From Tubulanus polymorphus (lineage: Eukaryota > Nemertea > Palaeonemertea > Tubulaniformes > Tubulanidae), in the NCBI RefSeq assembly GCF_964204645.1, contig NC_134029.1, positions 4,907,001 to 4,971,000 on the forward strand: a stretch of DNA of 64,000 nucleotides, written 5' to 3'. The notes under the pieces were generated by a model. It did not search any database, was not told the origin of the DNA, and saw only the letters and a program-made list of their open reading frames with translations. A program made the position numbers and the translations under genes. Positions 10,912-22,400 of this stretch are shown in pieces (position 1 is the stretch's first letter; the number at the start of each line of letters is the position of its first letter).

Positions 10912-12256
10912 ATTATTTCTCAGTACAAAGCTGCTTTCATTTCATCTGAGTACTGCAGTAACTGACGTTGCGCTGTATAGGCATTCGCATCTATTAGATA
11001 CAGTTGTGATTCCATGAAAGCATGAATCCTCGGCATTTTGTCCATCAACATTAATCTCTTACAACGAATGAACGAATGTTCAGGATAACCAATGCTAAGT
11101 GAGAGACCTGAGGTTTCTGCTGACATAATGATTTAATCTAATCTCCCAATTTTACCCTGTTTATTTGCAAAGTATTAATTGTCCTTTGACTACAGAAACA
11201 TATGAATATTCTCGCTATTTAGGTCGATCGACACTCATAATATGAATACATGTATATAGAATATGTTGCAAGGAGCCCATCACTACAAGTCTTATTCACT
11301 TGCTAAATACATACATTTACACCGAGAATATATCATCATTAAAGTACCATTCTGGATACTATGTCAACATATGTAGTAATCTTTCACTGAGAAAACGCAT
11401 GATTCGCACTAACTAAGAATCCCGCGTGAGGATATGAATCACAGAGAAAAGCGTCACGGGAAAAAGATTTATCATTGAATCCATAAAAGCGCTGGGAATC
11501 TTGGAATGAACCATTCTGCATAACATGTCAAAACATGATGTTATGACATATTTCCCCAAAAAAGAAGGCGGTGGCATGTTCTTATAATTCAGGAAGTCAA
11601 ACTATAATCCCCACTTCAGTTCATCATTCTCACAGACATCGATTCGAAGTTGCAGTCGTGATAAGTTATAAAACCCGTTGATCCATTCAAACGGTACTTG
11701 CCCAACACGTAATATTCGCCATTAATCCAGGGTGAGGATATCGACCATTGGGAAAAGCGATCTTTTCACAACCACGGGGAAAATATATCATTGAGTCCAT
11801 GAATATGGGCAATGCTGTCTGAATACCAGTACTATAGATTAATCAACGACTAGTTTCCAATGAAATTGGCATCTAAAGGAAACGCATATTACAGGCCTAT
11901 CCACGCAAGGAACGCAAAAACGAATTGAAATCAGAAGATATCGAACACTTATTTTGAAATTTATTCTAACAATATCACATACAATTTCTCTCAAGGACCA
12001 CGTACTAATGATTCTACACTACTTTTACCTGAAATCTTTAGTGGTAGAGGACGTATTGGCCCTCTCTCATCCATGAAGTATAATAAAATAATATTGATAA
12101 TGATAATAACTCTTTTTTTATACGGCTTAGATGGTAAAATATATAACGCTGTGCAGATTATACAAATTATGTACGTATTATGTGAGTTCTCCAGAATTTC
12201 TAACCGCAGCAGACATCAAGGCGGCAAGTTTTCTTTTGAATTATTATGTTATAGAT
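10912..12256. other. Intergenic, GPCR copies 2-3
   Basis: No gene is recognised. The 5' flank of copy 2 (to about 11130) is closely similar to the 5' flank of copy 3 (13283-13460), so the duplicated unit includes upstream DNA. The rest is AT-rich without clear structure. Confidence 0.45.
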
Positions 12257-13282
12257 CTATGTACGAGTTCTGCAGATCAGACGGGCGTTTTGCCTGAATC
12301 TCTTGTTGATGATCAAATATAGAATTACATTTATTAATGAGTCAACTTTACTGGAAACTTCTCCAGCGTATTTCAATAGTTCACGATTAAAAAGATGATC
12401 CAACAAGTGGAAATCGTAGTTTAAGAAAGTGAACATGCTTGGAAATTCGCACAGTAAATGCGCAGTGACAATTGAAATCGTCATCGCTAGAGCTGTCTTC
12501 ACCATTTTTTTTGAATCATCAGTTTTGGAGTCGGCCAACATTTCTTGCCGTCTTGTGTTCGAACGACTGACGTAAAAACACAATGTTGCATTGCCAAAAA
12601 ATAAGAGCATAATAGGAGCTAGCGTACCGACATAAATGGAAAGTGGTCGTTTATACCTGCCTGTTAGCCAGCCCGGGAATTGCACGTAAGCGTAAAAATC
12701 ATCTTTGAAATATTTGCATGCATTGAATTTTAACGGTCCTTTAATATTTACGAAGAAGGACGGTAGCGTCAATAATGTATTTAGCAAAGCAATACTTAAA
12801 ACCATCTTCAACATGAACGCTTTCGTAAAACGGTTTCTCGATTTGAACGGAAATTTTATTGTAATTAAGCGTTCTAATGTGATAGAAACAGTCAGCCAAT
12901 TTCGGATGAAATAGAATAGAGATTTCGCAGAGGGCAGGTAAGCGTCCAACTGAGGCAACAAATACGCCTGATGTAGATACACATATAAACTACCATACTG
13001 AAAATACCTCATCAAAGCACCGATGGTGTATTCTGGAATAGTGACAAATAAAAACAACCCGTCAAAAACAGTAAGCGACGTCAATAAGAAATAAGTCGGA
13101 TGAAATGGAAATTTCCTTAATACAATGAAGCAGAATATGTTTAAGAACACGCCAACTATTGCTATAGGAGCGCTGATAAATGCATGAATGTTCAATCGAG
13201 ACCAAACTATCGGAAATGGTTTACAAGTCTTGTTGAAATCATACACGAGCAGTTTGTCTTGCATAAACCATGGATTTGACAT
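12257..13282 (-). CDS. Orphan GPCR, tandem array copy 3
   Basis: Single-exon, 341 aa. Same architecture as its neighbours: MSNPWFMQD start, LERLITIKFPF, LLCEFPSMF, NVILYLIINKRFR, N-terminal and ECL2 cysteines, no Cys 3.25. It is closest to copy 2 in TM3-TM4 (SRNRFTKA) and in 5' flank, so copies 2 and 3 are probably the youngest pair. No disabling mutation is seen. Confidence 0.85.
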   Translation of the reverse strand: MSNPWFMQDKLLVYDFNKTCKPFPIVWSRLNIHAFISAPIAIVGVFLNIFCFIVLRKFPFHPTYFLLTSLTVFDGLFLFVTIPEYTIGALMRYFQYGSLYVYLHQAYLLPQLDAYLPSAKSLFYFIRNWLTVSITLERLITIKFPFKSRNRFTKAFMLKMVLSIALLNTLLTLPSFFVNIKGPLKFNACKYFKDDFYAYVQFPGWLTGRYKRPLSIYVGTLAPIMLLFFGNATLCFYVSRSNTRRQEMLADSKTDDSKKMVKTALAMTISIVTAHLLCEFPSMFTFLNYDFHLLDHLFNRELLKYAGEVSSKVDSLINVILYLIINKRFRQNARLICRTRT

Positions 13283-14160
13283 ATCTTTCCTCAGTACAAA
13301 ATGCTTTCATTTCATACTGAGTACTGCAGTAACTGACGTTGCGCTGTACAAGCATTCGCATCTATTAGATAAAGTTTAACATTAATCTCTTACAACGAAT
13401 GCACGAATGTCCAGGAGAGCCAATACTAAGTGAGATATCTAAGGTTTCTATCGACACCTTGCGTAATGATTTAATCTAATCTTCCAGTTATATTTTTCCC
13501 ATGACTTGACTACAGAAACTTTATTTCTTATGAATATTCTAGCAATTAAGGTCGACACTCATAATGTGAATATATGCATATAGAATATGATGCGATAGGG
13601 CGTTCAGTTTACAAGTTTTATTCATTTGCTAAATTAAAATACATACATTTACACTGAGAATATTTATCTTATTCAGGTATCGTTCTGCATACTATGTCAA
13701 AATATGAAGTATGTTCTGACACATTTTCACTGAAAACACGCAATCTTCGCTCAAACTAATAATCTTGGATGATGGTATGAATCACAGACAAAAAAGCGAT
13801 ATTTTCCGCCAAAGGAAAAATATTCATACTATTAAGGGGAAACTGTCGTTTTTCATAACCAGTTAACACGAAATCTATTGGTTTTCGACGGTAAAGATAA
13901 CAATTTTACTTGTATCCATGGGTCTAATTTCACCCAAATCTAAATCCCCAAAATCACCGAGAATGGCTGAAAAAGGTGGTAGATGCGTGTACATATGCCT
14001 GTGTTCTTTGACGTATTAAAACATCCGACTTTAAATTTGGCCAAATTTATCGCGGTAGTTCTCTTCCTTTTCTCCAATCCACGAACGAATCAAGCTTGAT
14101 ATTGATATTCCAGAACTGCTCCCGAAACCTAACAATCTAGATCATACGGGTTGCGCCTTT
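13283..14160. other. Intergenic, GPCR copies 3-4
   Basis: Contains the 5' flank of copy 3, homologous to that of copy 2. Nothing else is recognised. Confidence 0.4.
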
Positions 14161-15207
14161 TCAAATACTATCTAGATAGATCTTGGTAGAGATTCTACAG
14201 ATCAGACGGGCGTTTTGCCTAAATCTCTTGTTAACGATCAAATATAGAATTACGTTAATTAATGAGTCCACTTTACTGAAAACTTCTGCAGTGTATGCTA
14301 AATGATTGCGATCTAAAAGAACATCTAACCAACCGAAATCATAGTTTAATAAAGAGAACATGTTTGGAAATTCGCACAGTAAATGCGCAGTTACAATTGA
14401 GATCGTCATCGCTAGAGCTGTTTTCACCATTTTTGTCGAATCATCAGTTTTGGAGCCGGCGAACATTTCTTGCCGTCTTGTGCTCGAACGACTGACCCTG
14501 TGACACAATGCTGCATTTCCAAAGAACAAAAGAATAATAGGAGCTAGCGTACCGAAATAGATCGAAACATGTCTTCTATATTTTCCTGTGATCCAGCCCC
14601 GAAAATTTGCGTAAACATAGAAATCATCTTTAAAATATTTGCAGGCATTGAATTTTAACGGCCCTCGAATTTTCATAACGAAGCACGGTAGTGTCAATAA
14701 TGTATTTAACAAAACAATACTTAAAACCACATTAAACATGAATGATTTGGTAAAACGATTTTTCGTTTGGAACGGAAAGTTTATTGTAATTAAGCGTTCG
14801 AATGTGACAGAAACAGTCAACCAATTACGAATAAAGTAAAACAAATATTTCGTAGAAGGCAGGTAAGCATCCAACTGAGGCAACAAATACGCCTGATGTA
14901 GATACACGTATAACCTGCCATACTGAAAATACCTCATTAGAACACCGATACTGTATTCCGGAATACTAACCAACAAAAACAACCCGTCAAAAACGGTAAG
15001 CGACGTCAATAAGAAATAAGTCGGATGAAATGGAAATTTTCTTAATACAATGAAGCAGAATATGTTTAAGAACACGCCAACTATTGCTATAGGAGCGCTG
15101 ATAAATGCATGAATGTTCAATCGAGACCAAACTATCGGAAATGGTTTACAAGTCTTGTTGAAATCGTACACGAGCAGTTTGTCTTGCATAAACCATGGAT
15201 TCGACAT
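14161..15207 (-). CDS. Orphan GPCR, tandem array copy 4
   Basis: Single-exon, 348 aa. The seven extra residues are at the C-terminus (ending KIYLDSI), caused by loss of the stop position used in the other copies. TM3 ends FERLITINFPF; TM6 LLCEFPNMF; TM7 NVILYLIVNKRFR. It is the most diverged of the four around ECL3 (RNHLAYTAEVF where the others have RELLKYAGE), a likely ligand-contact region. The frame is intact. Confidence 0.85.
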   Translation of the reverse strand: MSNPWFMQDKLLVYDFNKTCKPFPIVWSRLNIHAFISAPIAIVGVFLNIFCFIVLRKFPFHPTYFLLTSLTVFDGLFLLVSIPEYSIGVLMRYFQYGRLYVYLHQAYLLPQLDAYLPSTKYLFYFIRNWLTVSVTFERLITINFPFQTKNRFTKSFMFNVVLSIVLLNTLLTLPCFVMKIRGPLKFNACKYFKDDFYVYANFRGWITGKYRRHVSIYFGTLAPIILLFFGNAALCHRVSRSSTRRQEMFAGSKTDDSTKMVKTALAMTISIVTAHLLCEFPNMFSLLNYDFGWLDVLLDRNHLAYTAEVFSKVDSLINVILYLIVNKRFRQNARLICRISTKIYLDSI

Positions 15208-16492
15208 ATCATTTATCGTTAGAAAGATTCCGAGTACAAACAGTGCGTGAAGTTGTGCAACACCTTGCTGAATAATTTGATTTGCATTAAAACAAATTCC
15301 GTTGAAAGCTAGAATGCTCGGTATGTGTGTCGATGAATTGTCTTCTCTTCAGTTTTTCACGGTAGCCAGTAGCCGGCAGTATTATACCGACACTGAATTT
15401 GAAGTAACTTCCCAATTTCATTTGCAAAGTATTCAATGTCATTAACTCTATTCATCTCATGAATATTCTTGACGCTCGTAATATAGATTCGTAAAGAGTA
15501 TGTCGCAAGACGAAAACTTTGAATCTAATCTCAAAAGTTCTATATCTAAATACATGTATATATGATACATTGAGCACGTTTCATTTAGACACAACTGTAT
15601 AAACTTTGTTTAAATGTGAATGTGCCTGTGGCTAGTCGAGTACCTAGCCGTCGTTCCACTAACAACCGGTTGTAGGGAACCGGTAACAACGACTGGTATT
15701 CAGACTAGCCTGTGGCGTGATGTAAGAGTGTTTGAAAGTTGGATATCATGAGATGCTATATATGGATCATGATGGCTGTTTCTGCAACAAACTTCCCCGT
15801 GTCAAATGGATCCAATAAACTATGAATATTACGGCTGGTCTTTTGTTATCAAGTCAGCGGGCGGGGGACACGGACATGATTTCCGAGTTACATAGGTTTT
15901 CGTAGTTCGTAGTACGAACCCACTACCTCTTGGTTGTGAGTGAAATACCCTTCACGAGCCACTAAGAAAAAATTTGAAGACATCTAGTATATCAATTTTT
16001 ATATTTATTTTAACAATATCACATTGATATGATTCCGTGGTCATGATACATGTTAAATCATGGACGTGTAGTCAATACAGTTTACGATATAAATATCAAA
16101 ACATCAATCGCGTGGAATACAAGACAAAATCACACAGACAACAAACAAACGCGTGTATTTTCGATGGACATTGGCTTGGTGAAAACGATATTGTGATGTC
16201 TTACAGTAAAAAAATAGGACGGATATAAACACAGTAACTTCACTCAGTACAGGGGCGGATCCGGTGCCTAATCGTGACTACCTTTCAACATTGTACTGTA
16301 CTGTAATGCTCAGTGGGCCTTAATCGCCGTTTTGTTTTTTTTAACCGCCGTTTTTAAGGAGGGTACTGCATAATTTTTCATTGTTCGCGTGAGGAATGTG
16401 AGGCACCCTAAATCCGCATCTGACAGTCAGTCAGTAAAGTAGCAGCGCATTTTACGAGGCACATTCGTAATTCACAACTAGGGTAAGTAAAT
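15208..16492. other. Intergenic, GPCR copy 4 to BBS7 3' end
   Basis: No gene is seen. An imperfect inverted repeat lies at about 15632-15712 (CTAGTCGA...ACCGGTTGT...ACCGGTAAC...GACTAG), similar in content to a piece of BBS7 intron near 23370-23430. A possible BBS7 poly(A) signal in reverse (TTTATT) lies near 16004, about 0.5 kb past the stop. Confidence 0.35.
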
Positions 16493-19400
16493 CTATTGTG
16501 AATTAAAAAATTCTATTAATGTATCCACATTGTAGTTGTCGAGCACTTCCAATAAAATCGGAACTTTCGTCTTCACGTTTTGTCCTTTGAACTTGAATTT
16601 GTCGATGAACAAATCGGTGATCATACCTGTTTATAATCGGATGTCAAGGAATACAAAAACGATTGCAACAAGTGTCAAAAGAAAAATTTAACAAAAAAGT
16701 TCATTCTCTGAATTCGATGGTTGGTGATAAAGGATACCGTAAAGACGTTCCAGATGACAAGGTTGTCTCTTGTATTCTTCTTGAAGATGATCGGCGTTCT
16801 CCAAGATCTGACGATATTCAGGAGCTAAACTTCCGATATCGTTTTCATGCACCTGTACTTCCTATAGAGCATAAATGGACCACGAAAAACTATTCTTTTG
16901 TTTTTTCTTATCGTGTTGTAATTCGAGGGAAAATAAAGTTATCATTAGGGGTCATTCATTTATTACGTACGCATTAGGGGAGGGGGAGGGGTCAATGCAA
17001 TTGCCTACTGTAATGCTTAATGTATATGAAAAATGCTCGATTTTGCGTACAGAGTGGAGGGGGGTTGAAAAATTCAAATTTTATGTTTACGTAATAAATG
17101 AATGATCGTATATTAAATATTACTATTCATTCAAACATACAGTACATTTATAGAAGCAACAGCAGTGAACATGCAACTTTCCTTTCTTTCATTTAGCCTA
17201 CCTTAAGTGCATCAATAAGCTGAACTTTCTTCGCCAGGAGCAGCTGATATTCAAGTCGGGGATGTAACAATCTTATAGTATGCGCAATAGAATCCTCGTT
17301 GATATCTAAGCGAACGAAAATGGAATTTCAAATGATTGTTTATCTAATAGATACGCCGTCTGCTGTAATACCCTACCGTATGTTATATCTAGACGTATCT
17401 TTTTCTTCGTCGCTTCTTTTGAGAGCACGTCTTTTAGGATGGAAATAGTAGAAATATTATCCGATTTGAATATAGCTTCTCCTTTTCTGTAAAAGAAAAT
17501 ACACGTAAAATCTACCTTGTTTTCTGATTGCTTCGTATGGTGTCGAGGAGTACCGGAGCAATCTAATCAATATCACCATGTTTTGAAGAATGTAAGTGAA
17601 CAGTTGAAGTGCAATATGCATTTTGAATGATATGCAAATGTTTAACAGACTCACTGATAAATACACTGAAGTTGAGTATTCAGAAACGTCGAGACGAATG
17701 TAAACGTAACAATATCTTCAGCCGGCGTTCTTTCCGGTAAATCCGGTAAACAAAACGACACCCACGAGTGCATTTCAGCTAAACTGAACTGACCAGTTAG
17801 TTTTAGAGCGTTGTGTGGCCTATAAATAGAAACATGGTGTACAATAAAATTATCAAACAGCGGCCAAGTCGCAGTCACGACCTAACTCCAAAAGTGGTTA
17901 TAAATCATAAGAATATTCTTCCGTTGCTAGATTGGCTATTGAAGCAAAAAGATCTAGAGTGGTCCTAATCATGGCTGTGTTACTGCCCAGGGGCCAGTTG
18001 CCAGTTGCACAGTCATGACTTAAGTCCAAAAGTGGTCTTAAATCTTAAGACTGGTCTTAAGTTGTAAGACTAGCTATAGAACTGAGTTGTTCTTAAACTG
18101 GTCTTAAGTCTTAGCCATGACTATGCAACTGGCCCCAGGGCATCTATCTAAAGTATGTGTGTGATGATCTTCATTACCTGTCCTCTTCAAATAAATGCGA
18201 TCGTTCGTGTAATGATAGAGGTTTAATGAGATATTGTTTCACTTGACAGATTTTTGGCTGCAGTCGCGGAGTAACATAAGCCTGTAACGTTCCGTATTGC
18301 CCTTCGATCGATCGTATTTTCAATTCTAAACGAGTCGTGTTCGCTTGACACCGGTAAGTGGCCAAAAGGAAATTGCCTTGCTGAAAAAATAATGACACTC
18401 AAGAAATTAATAAGGTATTCAGGAGCAATTGCCGGCAATGCAGATACATGTAGTAACTTTGTAAGAATCTTGATAGTAGAATAACCACACTCAAACCAAT
18501 ATACAAATTCTAAAGACTCATTTATAAAAAATTAAAATCAAAATCAAAATGACATTTCAGACTCCAGACAATTATCTCTTTTCAAGGATCTAGTAATTTT
18601 TCAATGCTCAACAATAAAATGGTCACATAAAACAGCAAATCAGCATAAACATAAGATATCATCTTTCTCATAATGGAACCAAACCTACTTACATCTGGAT
18701 CACAACTACTATAACTAACTACAGCTGAATTCTTATCAACATCCAACAGGTCAATAGGAACATCGCTCTATAAGAGATCAATGAAAACTGTTCACTGACG
18801 AATTTGGTTGTTCAATTTACTGAATCATTGACTATGAATTGTTACTAATGTACTACTATACCTGAAGTAGAACATTATCGATAGCCATCTGAACCTCTAG
18901 ACTAAGCGTATAACTGGCATCTTCTCGATTGAGTACAAATTTATCGTTGATGCTAAAATGCGGCACGGCTGAAATGGCATTTTTATTCTGAGCCGTGTGC
19001 TGATATTTCTCTCGCTCTTTCACTACGCGACCCTGCAGTTCTTCTAATTCTTGTCTGTCGAGAATAAACCCCGAGGGTAGAGAAACTGTTTAATCCGAAT
19101 TTGAAAGAAGTAGAACCCATTTCGAACCGAACCAGTTAAATATCCGTTTTCAAACTGGAGTAACTCCAATATACAAATGTAATTAAATGAATTTGTTAAA
19201 TGAATCTACAAAAATCTTCAAATGAATCTTCAAATTTCAAAAGCATACAATTTCTTGAATTACCGAAACAACAAATTAATCAATAAGACTGATCAAAACA
19301 TGTTTAACAGCTACAGACATCAGGTACACAAATACAAATGCAACAAGATCACTCCTTTACACACATAACAACATTACATCTAATCTAGGAAGAGATGAAT

Positions 19401-22400
19401 ATTTCCAAAATTATTGGAGTATTTTTTCCGAGTATCGAATATTTTGGAAATCTATGAACCAATTCTTACTTGATGTTGATCATTTTGGCTTGAGTTTCCG
19501 CATCAATAATGACCTCGGAACCAGAGCCCATCTCCTTTTCCAGGTGCTCAGTCGTCAGACCCATTATCCAACCTTCAACAACAGACGATGGTACAAAGTG
19601 AACAGTGTGATGGATGACTACGTATGATACTTATAGATACTTACTGTCCTATTAGCTGGAATTCAGTTTTACATGCATGGATCACAACAAAGAAACAATG
19701 ACCCAGTTCCACATTAGCAGTTAGATCGACACTCTAAGACAAAATTGATTCATTTCGAAGACTATTAATCCCGCTAATCTGAATTTCTTGGGAGCAATGA
19801 AATGAATCCAGACTGCGCAGATATCCGGATTGATATCCTACAAATAGACTAAATATCAAGTCCTGATCGGATCAAACTCGAATTAAATTATCTGCAATAA
19901 TCAAGCTTTACTCTCTTTAAAATGAATCAACATGCAGAATTATGGAACTGGGTCTAATATACTAGTAAACCAGTTGAAAATGATGTATGTTTTTCCATAT
20001 CAAATAAGTTCTTACAATCAAAAACTTTTTCATGTTCAACTCTTGTGTTCAGTGTACACTAAGATAAAGACAATACAGTGACTCGTTGAACTACACTCAG
20101 CGTTCACTGTACCTCATATTCAATATTTTGGCTTTTGCTTCATTGCTGATGACGGGGAATTGACCGACATAGTTCATACGCTGGCTCCTAACATCGGTAG
20201 TAAGACCGTACAACCAGCCTATATTGGCGTTTCCAAAAATAAATGACAGATGGAGGAGGGAAAAATAGAATCATAACTTAACATCGAAAAGAAATTAAGG
20301 CAAAGTTAAATCATGATCACTCAAGTACGAGAACCGGTTCCACAGTTGTGAGATTTAACTGAAAACTATCAATTCACAATTATTTCATATTCTAGCGTGG
20401 ACTTCTAACTCACAAGTGCAGAACTGAGACCCAGATGTAGAACTCGGATGTAGAACTGAAATAGTGCTGGAAGTTTATCAAGAAACAAAAGAAATAGTAG
20501 ATGATAATGCCTTAGGTTTTTAAAGACTTCATGTGGTATGATTCCTCACTTACCGGCATATGTGGAACAGATTATTTCATCGTAGCCAGCCGAGGCAACA
20601 ATTCCTCCTTGAACCGAGGTGACGCTTTCGCTGCAAACCTACAATACAATAACAATAATGTGACATGAAAAGTAATCGATGAAAAGTAAGCACATTTTCC
20701 CTCGTATTACCCGATATTTTGAGTGGAATATCCGATAAATCAGAGTTGATGGATAATCCTCCTACAATCGATGATGTTTCAACGTTCAATTATCCGTCCG
20801 ACTGGTTAAAGATTCATCTCAATCCCATCTTCCGAGACGAATCAAGTCGGACGAATTTTCACAATCCAAAAAGGTCTGACTTGAGCGAAGTCTACTGTAT
20901 ACAGAATCATACAGTGTAGCCACCGAGGGTTAAGTCTATCATACAACATCCAGCTGGGAGAGAGATTAACCCTGCCCGTGCTGCCTGAAGTTCGGTGCCA
21001 TATTGTTCTATATCGTGATACCAGTTATACGCAGTGAAAATAAAGGTTTTAAACTTACGTGACTGTAACGTAAAACGGGATCATCTCCTTCATCGTATCC
21101 GTAAACCTCGACTAAACCGTCGTCTCTTCCGACTATCAGATCCTTGACACCATCAGCCGTTATATCAAAGTTATCAAGACACAGAACACCTTAAACAGAT
21201 ATAGTCTTTCATATATATATATAACTCTCATTTTCATAGTTGAGCATGTACAGTGAGGCCATTTTCCCCATTTAAAATTTCCCTGCGTAAACCATATCAT
21301 AGGCCCAAAACACGAAAATCAGCAGGTGAATGGAGAAATATCTTGGTTTAAAATTCTAGAATTAATTCATTTTTCATGCATCATGTATTGATATAAGAAA
21401 TGCGTGGTAAATCCAAATTCTCTGAGTTTTCCAGGATTTTCACAAAATTTGTCAAATTCTATGATATTTGCGGATTCCCTAAGTTTTCCAGAGGGCAGCG
21501 ACCTCCCAGGGCATCGATAACGGCCATAGTTTCTTTAAAAAACTACATTTTCATACATACCTCCATTGCGTTTCTCATTTGGTAATTCCCATCGATGTTC
21601 CGGTGTCTCCCTAACAAAAGTGAAATTAATGAACTACGATAAAACGAAAAATTGTAGAACTGCGCAAGAATTTAATACCAGTCAGATGAGGTATATCCAG
21701 GCTCCATTTCAAATAGTTCATTATCATATCATCGCAGCGTTTATTTGAAGATCGTTCATTTCATGCATAATTTGGACTAGAATTGATGGATTAATGAATC
21801 GATACCTGTTGATTGAAACAAGTCCAATTTTTCCGTCTGAAGTTCCGTAGAGTACATCTGTACCATCATCGCCTCCGTCATTACCGTATAAACACAATGT
21901 CTGAGGGGGGCCGGCTACCTCGACTTCATACAACAATTCAGATTCCTAATCAGGAAAAATATGTGAATGTTGATCACTTGAAGTTTGTATATTTTTGCAA
22001 CTTTTTGCAATCTCATAATTACACATGATAAAAGTATCAAATTGAAAAAATTTGAACATTGGTAAATGCTAGTTTTTACAATTTGACTGTAGTTTAGTTC
22101 GATCTCAAAGGATATACAAACAATGATTCTTCTGAAAGGATATATTGCCGATTATTTCGATTGAGGTCCTTTCTGAAAGAGGTACATACGTCCAGAATCC
22201 TCAGCAAGCGATCTTGACAGGCAATCACCGGAGTGAGATGTGAAATTTTTTCCAGCGGCAAACATATGACATCGTTGATTTTATCACCGGACAAGAAATG
22301 ATTTTTATCCTTCAGATCTTGGTAATGATTGCACGTGTATGTACCCGTAAACAGTAGGTCTACGCCTTGAACATGCCTGCAAGCAAAATCCAACATTTCA

